Notes: generated by a model not told the origin, from the sequence alone. 64,000 nucleotides of DNA from Chelatococcus asaccharovorans (GCF_003201475.1 NZ_QJJK01000012.1:124001-188000), one strand, 5' to 3'. Counted from the first letter of the stretch, positions 42,912-52,387 are shown. Numbers and translations are program-made.

Positions 42912-44213
42912 ATGTCGGTGCATTTGAACCGGCGCGCCCTGTTGCGCCATGGCGCGACCATGATGGGTGGCGCCGCTCTATCCAGCTTACCGCTCGCCTC
43001 CAGTTTCGCTCAGGACAAGGTTCGCGTCCGCTTCGCCGGCTATGTGGAATCGCAGGAGCAGCTCACGCAGACGCTCGCTGTTCTCAAGCTTTACACGCAG
43101 AAACATCCGAATGTCGAAATCATTCCCGAGTTCACCAATTTCGGGGCGTTCACGGACAAGATCGCGACCGAGACCGCGGGTGGAAATGCGCCCGATATGT
43201 TCAGCGTCAACGTCGACCTGCTCGCGGAATACGCGCGAAGGGGCGTGACTACACCGCTCGACAGCTATATTCCGAACCCGATAAACCTTTCCGACTATCT
43301 GCAGAGCGCAGTGAATGCGGCGAAGTTCGATGGCAAGCAGTTTGCGATCCCGAACGATGCGATTGGCCCTGCCATCATCACCAACGCAAGTGCGTTCGAG
43401 AAGGCAGGCATCACGCTTCCGCCCGAGATGTGGACCTGGGAAGAGCTGGCCGAGACGGCGAGCGCCTTCAACAAAGCCTTGGGGCCGCGTTTCTGGGGCG
43501 TCGAAGATGCCGGCGGAAACTATATCCCCTGCGACATTTTCTTGCGGTCACGCGGAAAATCCATGTTCACCCAGGATCATCGCCTCGGCTTTGCGCCGGA
43601 GGATATGGAGGCCTGGTACGCCTATTGGCAAAAGCTCCGCGAGACGCGCGGCACCCCGCCCGGCGACGTGCAGGCGCTGGCGGGCAACGACGATCCGAGC
43701 ACTTCGGGCATTGTTGCCGGCCGCGCCGCGATGAATATCACGCTGACGGACAGCTTTGCCGGCTTCCAGGCGCTGACGCAGGACAACCTCATCTTGCATA
43801 TGATGCCGAACGGGTTCCGCGGCGGAGAGATGAAACAGCGGCATTATTGCTATGCCGGCAATTCAACCACGGTCTCGGCGAAATCACCCAACCAGAAGCA
43901 TGTCATCGACATCATCCGCTTCATGCATTTCGACCCCGAGGGTGCGAAGACCTACTATGTCGGCAGCGGCATGATCCCATGCTCGAAGGCAGGGCGCGAC
44001 GCTTTCGCAGCGACCGGCTCGGAGGCCGATCGCAAGATCATCGCCTATCTCGACGTCCTGCAGAAGGAGCCGGCACCGCCGCGCTATCCCGGCGTCCCTG
44101 GCATGACGGGAATGCTGACCCGCGCCAACGAAGGCGTTGCCTTCGGCAAGCTCACGCCAAAGCAGGCGGCGGAGCAATTCATCAGAGAGGTCAGCGCACG
44201 GCTGAAGAAATAG
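42912..44213 (+). CDS. Sugar ABC transporter substrate-binding protein, Tat signal
   Basis: A 433-residue family 1 solute-binding protein. The N terminus has NRRALLRHG, a twin-arginine type signal, with cleavage near SSFAQ (residue 34). Ribosome site GGAGG precedes the ATG. It is the first gene of an importer operon with two permeases and a TIM-barrel protein, and is separated from the permease gene by a stem-loop. The sugar is not known; the divergent LacI operon encodes sugar-acid enzymes, suggesting a uronate, aldonate or their oligomers. Confidence 0.9.
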   Translation: MSVHLNRRALLRHGATMMGGAALSSLPLASSFAQDKVRVRFAGYVESQEQLTQTLAVLKLYTQKHPNVEIIPEFTNFGAFTDKIATETAGGNAPDMFSVNVDLLAEYARRGVTTPLDSYIPNPINLSDYLQSAVNAAKFDGKQFAIPNDAIGPAIITNASAFEKAGITLPPEMWTWEELAETASAFNKALGPRFWGVEDAGGNYIPCDIFLRSRGKSMFTQDHRLGFAPEDMEAWYAYWQKLRETRGTPPGDVQALAGNDDPSTSGIVAGRAAMNITLTDSFAGFQALTQDNLILHMMPNGFRGGEMKQRHYCYAGNSTTVSAKSPNQKHVIDIIRFMHFDPEGAKTYYVGSGMIPCSKAGRDAFAATGSEADRKIIAYLDVLQKEPAPPRYPGVPGMTGMLTRANEGVAFGKLTPKQAAEQFIREVSARLKK

Positions 44214-44324
44214 CGGGGAACCGTTCCAGAAACCGATCGTCGAAACGCTCGACCACCCTGTCTGCACGGCTCCAAACGGCAAACCGCAGTAGACATGTCC
44301 GGATGTGCGCCTGGCACGGATGCC

Positions 44325-44348
44325 GCGGTGGCTTATCAAAGCCACCGC
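44325..44348 (+). promoter_or_regulatory. Stem-loop between binding-protein and permease genes
   Basis: GCGGTGGCTT and AAGCCACCGC form a perfect 10-base stem with a 4-base loop (ATCA), 111 bases after the binding-protein stop. It is probably an attenuating or mRNA-stabilising hairpin that keeps binding protein in excess, as in many ABC operons. Confidence 0.6.
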
Positions 44349-44374
44349 CCCAATTCTCGTAGGGATGAGCAACC

Positions 44375-45337
44375 ATGAGCATGATCGCGCAGGAGAAGCT
44401 ACCGGTTTCCGCGACGCGACGGCCCGCCCACCGTCAACGCGCGGCAGTCGGCATCAACGCGAACAACAATGCGGCCGCCTTCCTGTTTCTATCGCCGTGG
44501 ATTCTCGGCATGGTATGCCTGACGCTTGGACCCATCCTGGCCTCGTTCTACCTGTCCCTGACAAGCTATGACATGTTCACGGCACCCCAGTGGATCGGCC
44601 TGGACAATTACGTGAAGATGGCTTTCGAGGATAGCCGTTACTATCAATCCCTCAAGGTCACCTTCACCTATGTCTTTCTTTCGGTGCCGCTCAAGCTCGC
44701 TTTTGCATTGGGCATCGCGATGCTGCTGAACCGCGGCTTGCGCGGGCTCGGTTTCTATCGCTCCGTGTTCTACCTGCCCTCCCTGCTTGGCGGCAGCGTC
44801 GCCGTCGCCATCATGTGGCGGCAGGTCTTTTCCTATGACGGGATCATCAACCAGATCCTGCTGAAATTCGGCATCGACGGCCCAAGCTGGATTACCAGCA
44901 CCGACTACGCCCTCTACACATTGGTCGCTCTCGCTGTCTGGCAGTTCGGATCGCCCATGGTGATCTTTCTCGCGGGCCTCAAGCAAATTCCACAAGACAT
45001 CTATGATGCCGCAGAGGTCGATGGTGCCGGCTCGGTTCGCAAATTCGTGAGCATTACGCTTCCGCTGCTCACACCGATTATCTTCTTCAACTTCGTGATG
45101 CAGATCATCGGCGCATTTCAGGCCTTTACGCCGGCCTATATTATCAGCGGCGGCAAGGGCGGCCCCGCAGACGCGACGCTGTTCTATACCCTCTATCTCT
45201 ACGAGCAGGCCTTCACCAATTTTCAGATGGGCTATGCCTCCGCAATGGCCTGGGTTCTGGTCGGCATCATCGGACTGGCCACCGCCATATCCTTTCTCTC
45301 AGCGCGTTACTGGGTGCATTACGGCGACGAACGCTGA
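44375..45337 (+). CDS. Sugar ABC transporter permease (MalF type)
   Basis: A 320-residue CUT1-type permease with six membrane helices (first at about residue 33) and the EAA loop DIYDAAEVDGAGSVRKFVSITLP. It is followed by the second permease after an 18-base gap. Confidence 0.93.
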   Translation: MSMIAQEKLPVSATRRPAHRQRAAVGINANNNAAAFLFLSPWILGMVCLTLGPILASFYLSLTSYDMFTAPQWIGLDNYVKMAFEDSRYYQSLKVTFTYVFLSVPLKLAFALGIAMLLNRGLRGLGFYRSVFYLPSLLGGSVAVAIMWRQVFSYDGIINQILLKFGIDGPSWITSTDYALYTLVALAVWQFGSPMVIFLAGLKQIPQDIYDAAEVDGAGSVRKFVSITLPLLTPIIFFNFVMQIIGAFQAFTPAYIISGGKGGPADATLFYTLYLYEQAFTNFQMGYASAMAWVLVGIIGLATAISFLSARYWVHYGDER

Positions 45338-45355
45338 GCCCGATGGAGTGACAGG

Positions 45356-46228
45356 ATGACCAACGCCGCCACGACCTCACACCACGCCAGGAGCATCGCG
45401 ATAAGCTGGCAGAGCCTGGCAATCCATGCCTGCCTCATCATCGGTGCGCTGGTGATGATCTATCCCTTGCTCTGGCTGGCGAGCAGCTCCGTGAAGCCGC
45501 CCAATCTCATCTTTTCCGATCTCAGCCTGTGGCCGGCACGTTTGAGGCTACAGAACTATGTGGATGGTTGGCGTGGTGCGGCCCTGCCCTTCAGCACGTT
45601 CTTCCTCAATTCCTTCATCATTTCCGGCTTTGCCGTGATCGGCAATGTGTTGGCCTGCAGCATGGTTGCCTACGCTTTCGCGCGTCTCAATTTCGCGCTC
45701 AAGAAGACCTTGTTCGCCTTGATGATGCTGACCATCATGATACCGCTGCACGCGACGCTCATTCCGCAATACGCATTGTTCTACAACCTCGGATGGGTCA
45801 ATACATTTCTGCCGCTTATCGTACCGAAGTTTCTCGCGGTCGATGCCTTCTTCATCTTTCTGATGGTTCAGTTTATTCGCGGCATCCCGCGCGAGCTCGA
45901 CGAAGCAGCGACGGTCGACGGTGCGGGTCCCATACGCATCTACTGGTCCATCATCCTGCCGTTACTTACGCCCGCTTTGGTCACGACGGCAGTTTTTTCT
46001 TTCATCTGGACCTACGAGGATTTCCTTTCGCCGCTGGTCTATTTGACGTCGATGGATAAGTACACGGTCCCGCAGGGCTTGAGCCTCCTGATGTCGTCGA
46101 AGGGCGCTTCCTCCTGGGGACCACTGCTTGCCATGTCTCTCTTGTCGCTGGTGCCACTCTTTCTGGTGTTCTTCATCTTCCAGCGGCGCCTGATCGAGGG
46201 TATCGCGGCCACAGGCCTCAAGGGTTAG
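45356..46228 (+). CDS. Sugar ABC transporter permease (MalG type)
   Basis: A 290-residue CUT1-type permease with six membrane helices, the EAA loop ELDEAATVDGAGPIRIYWSIILP and the family tail FQRRLIEGIAATGLKG. The stop codon TAG is the first three bases of a dispersed palindromic repeat. No ATPase gene follows. Confidence 0.93.
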   Translation: MTNAATTSHHARSIAISWQSLAIHACLIIGALVMIYPLLWLASSSVKPPNLIFSDLSLWPARLRLQNYVDGWRGAALPFSTFFLNSFIISGFAVIGNVLACSMVAYAFARLNFALKKTLFALMMLTIMIPLHATLIPQYALFYNLGWVNTFLPLIVPKFLAVDAFFIFLMVQFIRGIPRELDEAATVDGAGPIRIYWSIILPLLTPALVTTAVFSFIWTYEDFLSPLVYLTSMDKYTVPQGLSLLMSSKGASSWGPLLAMSLLSLVPLFLVFFIFQRRLIEGIAATGLKG

Positions 46229-46330
46229 AGCATTTCCGGCGAACTCCGGTTCACCGGAGATGCTCTACGTCTTTTTATCTACGCATTTTCTTCACGCGAA
46301 CCGGCGTCCACTTCGCTCGAAAATGCTCTG
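46226..46330. repeat. Dispersed palindromic repeat, family 1 copy 2
   Basis: TAGAGCATTTCCGGCGAA pairs with TTCACCGGAGATGCTCTA (two mismatches) and is followed by the same tail as the copy at 27896-28000. It supplies the stop codon of the permease gene and ends just before the ribosome site (GGAGGAG) of the next gene. Confidence 0.88.
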
Positions 46331-46343
46331 GAGGAGATCGTTC

Positions 46344-47162
46344 ATGTCCGCGTTTCCCATCATTGTCTTCACCAAGCCCTGGGTTTCAGAGACTTTGCCC
46401 GAGCTTGCCGACAAGATCGCCGCCGCCGGCCTTGATGGCGTGGAATTGGCGGTACGTCCGGGCTATCAGGTGACGCCGGAGACGGCCGCAGGCGGATTGC
46501 AGGAGGCGGCGCGCATATTTGCAGCGCGCGGATTGAAGATCGCCAGTATTGCCGGCAGCGCGGATGAAGCCATGATTGCCGCCTGCGGCGACGCGGGAAT
46601 ACCCTTGATCCGCGTGATGGCGCCGATCGACATGTCAATCGGATACCACCGCTCGATCGAGAACCATCAGCGTCGGTTCGATGCCGTACTGCCGGCGCTC
46701 CAGCGACACAAGGTCACGATCGGCGTGCAGAACCACTATGGCTTTTTTGTCGGGAGCAGCGCTGGCCTTCTCCATCTCCTTGGGAAATACGAGCCGCGCC
46801 ATATCTGCGCGGTTCTTGACATGGCCCATTGTGCGCTCGACGGTGAGCCCGTGCCCATGGCCGTCGATATCATCAAGGACCATCTCCATGGTTTGGTGAA
46901 TTTCAAGAGCGCCTACAGGGCTCGTGTCAACGGACCTGAAGATGAGGCTATATTCAAGGTCAAATGGACGACGCATCGCCACGGCGCCTATTCATGGGGT
47001 GAATTCGCGGATTGTCTGCGAGCGATCGGGTTCCACGGCACCTTGTGCCTTCCTGCAGAGTATTCCGATCCCGCCAGCGGAACCCAGCGCATGGGCGATG
47101 CGGTTCTCCCCTACCTGAAGAAAGACCTCGCCCATCTCAGCGCGTTGACGTCCGGCTGGTGA
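46344..47162 (+). CDS. Sugar phosphate isomerase/epimerase (TIM barrel)
   Basis: A 272-residue xylose-isomerase-like TIM-barrel protein. Family elements include DGVELAVRPGYQ, GVQNHYGFFVGS and the metal-binding CAVLDMAHCALDGE, then LCLPAEYSDP near the C terminus. GGAGGAG precedes the ATG. Like the similar gene at 16.4 kb it directly follows an ATPase-less sugar importer, so it probably isomerises the imported sugar. Part of the upstream open frame is repeat sequence and is not used. Confidence 0.82.
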   Translation: MSAFPIIVFTKPWVSETLPELADKIAAAGLDGVELAVRPGYQVTPETAAGGLQEAARIFAARGLKIASIAGSADEAMIAACGDAGIPLIRVMAPIDMSIGYHRSIENHQRRFDAVLPALQRHKVTIGVQNHYGFFVGSSAGLLHLLGKYEPRHICAVLDMAHCALDGEPVPMAVDIIKDHLHGLVNFKSAYRARVNGPEDEAIFKVKWTTHRHGAYSWGEFADCLRAIGFHGTLCLPAEYSDPASGTQRMGDAVLPYLKKDLAHLSALTSGW

Positions 47163-47286
47163 CGGCCGCTCTCGGGCCAATCGCCTCCACCACCGTGGCA
47201 GCGGTCCCGCTTTACGATACCGCCCGTCTCATGTCATATTGATAGGACAAGTTACGCCGTTCGGCCGATCTGTCCCGGGGAATGAC

Positions 47287-48120
47287 ATGCTGACGAGAAC
47301 GCTGGGCCGACCATGGCAGGGCCAATCGATGCCGAGAACGGCCTCAGGACGGTCGTCACTCGTGGAGCCATTGCCGCATCACATCAGCTGCGACGCGATC
47401 CACGTTTCGTTTCGGGCAGATCCGGCTGCGATCGCCGCTTTCCTCCCGCCGGGGCTGGAACCGCTGGAAACCGGCGACGGCTGGGCGATGATCGCGGAAA
47501 TGGCCAAGGTCAGTGCGTCGGCGCCTGACCAGGCCTGGGAGAACCCCGCGCGGTCCACTTACAACGAAGGTGTCGTGGGATTTTATTGCAAGTTCGGCGA
47601 CAAGGTCGGCCGCTATAGCGCGCTCGTCTGGGTGGATCGCGACTGGTCGATGGGCATGGGGCCGATCTTCGGCTGGTCGAAACGGCTGGCGCAGGTCGAC
47701 CGCTCCCGCCTCCACGCGCACAACCCGGGCATGGTGAAAGCAGGCCCCGGTGCCGCCGCCGGTGGCACCGTGAGCCGGTACGGAGAAACGGTGCTGCGCC
47801 TGTCTGTCCAGGTTCCCGATGATGCCCAGCCCATGACCGCCTTGCCCGGGCATGCAGCGTCCACGTTCCTTTATCGCTACATTGCCAGCCCGAGCCCGGA
47901 TGTCCCGGACATCGAGCAGCTCTTCGAGCTTGGCCTTGCGAATACATCGATGTCAACCGTCTGGCCCGGCATGGGAACTGTCAGTTTCGGAACAGCGGAG
48001 GACGAGGAGTTGTCCGTGCTGGGGGACGTCACCGTGACGGGGGGATACCTCTATCAGCGTGGCTGGACGACATCCGCCTCGGCCAGGTTACTCCATGACT
48101 ATGGACAAGACGGGCGCTAG
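47287..48120 (+). CDS. Acetoacetate decarboxylase family protein
   Basis: A 277-residue protein with the acetoacetate decarboxylase fold: LPHHISCDAIHVSFRADPAAIAAFLPPGLEP, GFYCKFGDKVGRY and FGWSKRLAQVDRS, in which the Lys lies where the family Schiff-base lysine is expected. The family also contains aldolase-dehydratases, so the exact reaction is open. The start is uncertain: ATG at 47287 has GGGGAA upstream, and a TTG at 47239 or a later ATG at 47329 are alternatives. It precedes an NMT1-type binding protein gene by 187 bases. Confidence 0.78.
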   Translation: MLTRTLGRPWQGQSMPRTASGRSSLVEPLPHHISCDAIHVSFRADPAAIAAFLPPGLEPLETGDGWAMIAEMAKVSASAPDQAWENPARSTYNEGVVGFYCKFGDKVGRYSALVWVDRDWSMGMGPIFGWSKRLAQVDRSRLHAHNPGMVKAGPGAAAGGTVSRYGETVLRLSVQVPDDAQPMTALPGHAASTFLYRYIASPSPDVPDIEQLFELGLANTSMSTVWPGMGTVSFGTAEDEELSVLGDVTVTGGYLYQRGWTTSASARLLHDYGQDGR

Positions 48121-48307
48121 AAAAGCCCGGAGCCTCGCCTGTTACTGATGCACCTTCCAAGGAAACGCGTCGCGAACGAAGACCTGCTTCGTCACTATTC
48201 CTCAAGACCTTTCACGTCGTTTGCCAGGGATCGACGTCTGATAGCAGAAAGCATGGCAGATCTTCGTATCGAAATTAGGTTCGTACAACAACAAGAAGGG
48301 GATATAT

Positions 48308-49321
48308 ATGTCAAAGCTTGATCGGCGCACGTTCGTGAAAGCCACCATGGCCTGCGCGGCAGCAGGCCTCTTGCCCATGAGCGCTGAAGCCCAGTCACTG
48401 CAGAAGATCCGATATCTCACGCCATTCGGCTTCATCTTCGGCTTCTCGGAAGCGCTGTATGGCCGCACGGGGGGCTTCTTTGCAAAGGAAGGTCTGGATG
48501 TCGAGATTGAGGGTGGTCGCGGCTCGGCGATGGCCGTCCAGCAGGTCACGGCAGGTAATACGCTGATCTCGCGCACCGGCGGAACGGATCTCATCAAGGC
48601 TTACGCAAAAGATCCCTCCATCATTGCGGTGGGTGAGTGCTACCAGAAGGATATCTTTCACGTCATCAGCCTCGCGGACAAGCCGATCAAGCGTCCGGAG
48701 GACATGGCGGGCAAGACGATCGGCATCGTCTCGACCGGCGGCGCCACCGAAAATCTGCTCGATATGATGCTGGTGAGCAAGGGCGTTCCGGTCGCGGACG
48801 TGCGCCGCGAAGTCGTCGGCAATGCGCCGCCGGCCTTCGAGTTCATCAAGCTCGGACGCATCGACGCCTTCATTGCAACGAACGACACGCTGTTCTCGCT
48901 GCAATCCGACAAGCAGCCCGTCGCCTCATTTTCCGTAGACGAATTCGCGCCGTCTCCCGGGCAAGTCTACATGGTCTCCAAGCGAGCGCTTGACGCGCAG
49001 GCGGAGACGATCGCGAAATTCATGCGCGGTTGCTATGCGGCCATCGGCGACATGATCGCCAAGAGGGCCGACCTCGCCCCTGTCATCGCCTCGATGACGA
49101 GCGAATTCGATATCGTCGAAGCCAAGCGTCCCGACAAAGGCGTGACGGTGCTCGCCAATGCGGTTACCCAGACATTCGAGCCCGTCTATCGCGATAAGTT
49201 CGCCTCGAAGGAGGGACCGTGGGTTTCGGCGGTGGATCTCATGGTCAAGGCCAAGATCGTTCCGCCGCTCGATCCCAAGAGCCTTTATAACGACTCTGCA
49301 CGAAAGCTGGCTTTCGGCTGA
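48308..49321 (+). CDS. NMT1/SsuA-type ABC substrate-binding protein, Tat signal
   Basis: A 337-residue periplasmic binding protein of the NMT1/THI5/SsuA group (aliphatic sulfonates, thiamine precursors, aromatic acids and the like). The N terminus SKLDRRTFVKATMACAAAG is a twin-arginine signal with cleavage after AEAQ. Then KIRYLTPFGFIFGFSEALYGRTGGFFAKEGLDVEI and the TGGATENLLDMML hinge are typical. No permease or ATPase gene adjoins it, so it must use a transporter encoded elsewhere. It is convergent with an amidohydrolase gene. Confidence 0.86.
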   Translation: MSKLDRRTFVKATMACAAAGLLPMSAEAQSLQKIRYLTPFGFIFGFSEALYGRTGGFFAKEGLDVEIEGGRGSAMAVQQVTAGNTLISRTGGTDLIKAYAKDPSIIAVGECYQKDIFHVISLADKPIKRPEDMAGKTIGIVSTGGATENLLDMMLVSKGVPVADVRREVVGNAPPAFEFIKLGRIDAFIATNDTLFSLQSDKQPVASFSVDEFAPSPGQVYMVSKRALDAQAETIAKFMRGCYAAIGDMIAKRADLAPVIASMTSEFDIVEAKRPDKGVTVLANAVTQTFEPVYRDKFASKEGPWVSAVDLMVKAKIVPPLDPKSLYNDSARKLAFG

Positions 49322-49332
49322 GAAACCTCTCC

Positions 49333-49366
49333 ACGTCGGCCGCCATGGGTTCATGGCGGCCGACGT
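49333..49366. terminator. Perfect 15-bp hairpin between convergent genes
   Basis: ACGTCGGCCGCCATG and CATGGCGGCCGACGT form a perfect 15-base stem with a GGTT loop, 11 bases beyond the binding-protein stop and 8 bases beyond the end of the amidohydrolase gene. It is probably a bidirectional terminator, though T runs are weak. Confidence 0.7.
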
Positions 49367-49374
49367 CCCGAAAT

Positions 49375-50244
49375 TTATCTCTTGGTCAATCGATAGATGC
49401 GTTCGACATTGCCGCGCAGAAACTTCTCTCTGACGACGGACTTCAAGTCGAGCGCGGCGATCTCGCGCAGTGTTCTGGCAAAATCGAGGACAGGGAAGTC
49501 CGTGCCGAAGATGACCTTGTCCTGGCCGTAGCTGTTGAGATAGTTGACGAACGCCTGTGGCCAGTATTTCGGACTATGGGCGTCCGCGCCAATGAATACA
49601 TTCGGATGTTTCCAGGCCATGGCGATCATCTCCTCCACCCAGGGAATACCGACATGGATGCCGATGAGGCGCAATTCGGGGAAATCGCAGGCAACGGCGT
49701 CGAGCGTGATCGGCCGGCCGACGCTGCGGGTGCGATGCTCGGGGGCGTAGATCATGGACTGCCCAACCTGGAGCTGGTAGGGCACGTCGAGTTCGACGCA
49801 TTTGGCATAGAAGGGATAGTATTTGGCATGATCCGGCGCGAGATCGAACCAATGCGGATAGCAATGCGCGCCGATGAACCCATCATCGCGGACGGCGCGC
49901 TCGAGTTGTCGCACTCCCTCCATCCCCTCATAGGGATCGACGCCGGCGAGTCCATAAAAGCGATCCGGATAGCGCTCGACGGCTCTGGCGACAACCGCAT
50001 AGGGCAGATGATAGCAGCCCGGCAGACCGACCCGGCCCGATTTCGGTGCAATGAGAAAGGCCTTCTCGATACCGGCGGCATCCATGCGGTCGATCGTCGC
50101 TTCGAGCGAGATTCCTTCCATCAGGCCCTGGTCGGCCTTCATCTTGCCGACAAAGAAGCCCGGGCCCCAATTGGGCCGGTGGGCAAGCGCCTCCGGCGTC
50201 CAGATATTCACAACGGCGTCGATCGCCTTGATGCTGCCTGACAT
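49375..50244 (-). CDS. Amidohydrolase 2 family protein
   Basis: A 289-residue metal-dependent hydrolase or decarboxylase of the amidohydrolase 2 group (ACMSD/PDC-like TIM barrel). The N-terminal segment AIDAVVNIWTPE replaces the usual DxHxH metal site (Asp present, His-x-His absent). HCYPHWF, LIGIHVGIPW and the catalytic-Asp region FGTDFPVLDF are visible. Loss of the HxH motif suggests altered metal binding, as in lactonase-like members. It sits between the NMT1-type protein and a divergent acyl-CoA ligase gene. Confidence 0.8.
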   Translation of the reverse strand: MSGSIKAIDAVVNIWTPEALAHRPNWGPGFFVGKMKADQGLMEGISLEATIDRMDAAGIEKAFLIAPKSGRVGLPGCYHLPYAVVARAVERYPDRFYGLAGVDPYEGMEGVRQLERAVRDDGFIGAHCYPHWFDLAPDHAKYYPFYAKCVELDVPYQLQVGQSMIYAPEHRTRSVGRPITLDAVACDFPELRLIGIHVGIPWVEEMIAMAWKHPNVFIGADAHSPKYWPQAFVNYLNSYGQDKVIFGTDFPVLDFARTLREIAALDLKSVVREKFLRGNVERIYRLTKR

Positions 50245-50309
50245 TCCCGCGCCAATCCTTCCATGTTGGGATTGAGCCCCTTATACCCAGTCCTGAGGGT
50301 CCAGTTGCA

Positions 50310-51767
50310 ATGAATCTTGCCTCCCTGCTGCAGTCTCATGCAAGAGGTCGACGCAGCCACCCGGCCATCGAACAAGATGGGATCGCAATATCCTACCATG
50401 AGGCGGCCGCGATCACCGGCCGCTATGCAGCCGTGCTTGCCCGTGAAGACATTCGATCAGGCGATCGGGTCGGTCTCTGCCTGCAGGATAGCGCAGACCA
50501 CCTCCTGCTCCATTATGCGGTGGCCTGGCTTGGTGCGACCATCGTTCCGATCGACTATCGCTGGAAGGAGGCCGAGAAAGTCGCGGTCGCACAGGCCTTT
50601 GCCTGCAAGCTGGTCGTCGTCGAGCCGGCGGATGCAGCCATCTCCGCTCTTCCGGCGCTTGCGTTCTCGCCCCATTGGCGCGCGCAAACGGGCGACCTCC
50701 CAGAGCTTGTGGATGACGGCGGTCCGATCGTGCTGTCCCTGTCCTCGGGCACGACGGGCCGGCCGACCGGAGCACTGGTCTCCCACGCTCAACTGTATGA
50801 GCGCTTCATCAGCCAGTGGGTCGGCATGGGCTTCAACGCCAGCGACCGCTATCTCTTGGCCACACCACTCTATTTCGGCGGCGGCCGTTCCTTCGCCATG
50901 AGTACGCTCGCGGCCGGCGGCACGGTCGTTGTCTCCAGCACGCCGCTCAAGGCGGCCGATATCATAGCGACTGTTGCCGACGCCCGGATCACGTCGCTCT
51001 TCCTGGTGCCGACACAGATCGGGCGGATGCTGGAGAGCTGGGACGGGCCGGGGCTCGCGCTCCCCCATATCCGCTGCCTCGTCACAAGCGGCGCGGCCAT
51101 GCGGCCGGGTGAACGCAAGCGCGTGATCGACCACCTGACGCCGATGCTGACCGACTACTATGCGACAAGCGAAGGCGGCGGTATCGCCGTGCTGCTGCCG
51201 CACGAGCAGCTGGACTTCGCGGACACGGTCGGGCGGCCCGCATTCCGGGTGGAGATCGAGGTGGTGGATCCCGATGGTGTCGCCCTATCCGAGGGTGACA
51301 TCGGCATCCTGCGCTATCGCGGTCCCGGTGTGTCGACGCATCTTGTCGACGGCGAGGGGAAGGTCGTCTCCACCGCTCAGGGCGGATGGTTTGCGCCCGG
51401 CGATCTCGCTCAGCTTACCGCCACGGGACACGTACGCCTGGTCGGACGGATCAAGGACGTCATCATTCGCGGGGGCGTGAACATCTATCCGGCAGAGATC
51501 GAAGCCACGCTCGCGACCCATCCCGATATCATCGAAGCCAGCGTATTCGGCATGCCCGACAAGGACCTGGGCGAGGTCATCGCCACAGCTGTGGTTCTGC
51601 GCCAGGGTTCAGCGATCGAAGAGGATGATATCCGTGCTTATGTCAGGGACAGGCTCGCCATCTATAAGACGCCCCAACACGTCATTTTTACGGAAGAGCT
51701 CCCGCGTAATCCCAGCGGAAAGGTCGTGCGTGCAGAGCTCGCCTCCCTCCTCGATCGTCGGCGCTGA
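50310..51767 (+). CDS. Acyl-CoA synthetase / AMP-dependent ligase
   Basis: A 485-residue adenylating enzyme. The P-loop core is VLSLSSGTTGRPTGALVSH, followed by YYATSEGGG, the hinge Asp region WFAPGDLAQL with VGRIKDVIIRGGVNIYPAEIE, and the catalytic Lys in NPSGKVVRAEL. It activates a carboxylic acid, perhaps one released by the neighbouring amidohydrolase; the chain length or aromatic nature is unknown. It is divergent from the amidohydrolase across 65 bases. Confidence 0.9.
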   Translation: MNLASLLQSHARGRRSHPAIEQDGIAISYHEAAAITGRYAAVLAREDIRSGDRVGLCLQDSADHLLLHYAVAWLGATIVPIDYRWKEAEKVAVAQAFACKLVVVEPADAAISALPALAFSPHWRAQTGDLPELVDDGGPIVLSLSSGTTGRPTGALVSHAQLYERFISQWVGMGFNASDRYLLATPLYFGGGRSFAMSTLAAGGTVVVSSTPLKAADIIATVADARITSLFLVPTQIGRMLESWDGPGLALPHIRCLVTSGAAMRPGERKRVIDHLTPMLTDYYATSEGGGIAVLLPHEQLDFADTVGRPAFRVEIEVVDPDGVALSEGDIGILRYRGPGVSTHLVDGEGKVVSTAQGGWFAPGDLAQLTATGHVRLVGRIKDVIIRGGVNIYPAEIEATLATHPDIIEASVFGMPDKDLGEVIATAVVLRQGSAIEEDDIRAYVRDRLAIYKTPQHVIFTEELPRNPSGKVVRAELASLLDRRR

Positions 51768-52020
51768 CCCGCTTATTCGGCCAGACGTCGTGACAGCGAT
51801 CAGCCTGCTGTAAGGCTGTCACCTTCTACGAGGTAAGGCAATATTTTCACGCGATCACCGGACCTGGCTCTCCGCCATTGTCTCTATGAGATTTTAACAT
51901 TTCGGGCCCTTCCGTCTGATCGAATTCATACAATCAGCCGTCTATATTGCAGAATGCGGCGGCAATGAACGTTCCGGCATTGCTGAGCGACGCAACGCCA
52001 GCCAAGGTAAGGAGCAATCC

Positions 52021-52218
52021 ATGCAAGGGCGCGAGCTACATGATTTCCTCCATGGAACGAGTCTAGCCGAACGCAGACATGTACAACGTGAGATGGAAGC
52101 AGCCATTTCCCACCCATCGTCGGAAAACAACAATGATCTCGGCATATTCCTGAGGTTGGGTGTGGTCGTCGCAACGGCTTTCGTCGCCATGAGTTGCGCA
52201 CTCTGGCTGACACAATAG
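52021..52218 (+). CDS. Small single-pass membrane protein, unknown function
   Basis: A 65-residue protein with a charged N-terminal half (RELHDFLHGTSLAERRHVQREMEAA) and one C-terminal transmembrane helix (about residues 41-63). AAGGAG precedes the ATG at a good distance. I recognise no family. The ribosome site and amphipathic layout argue that it is real. It stands alone between the acyl-CoA ligase and the MFS gene. Confidence 0.55.
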   Translation: MQGRELHDFLHGTSLAERRHVQREMEAAISHPSSENNNDLGIFLRLGVVVATAFVAMSCALWLTQ

Positions 52219-52387
52219 GAGCAGATCCAGCGCGGGGGGCGGCCCGATGCTAGTTTTCAATTGCGTTCTGATCCGTCTTTATCGTTACCAGCACGCCATC
52301 GTCAGCGGCCGAGCGCAGCGGGCCTTCACGAACATCGGCGTATCGCGGCAGCGAAATCGAAGTGGCGATGATTTTAAAAACTGATGC

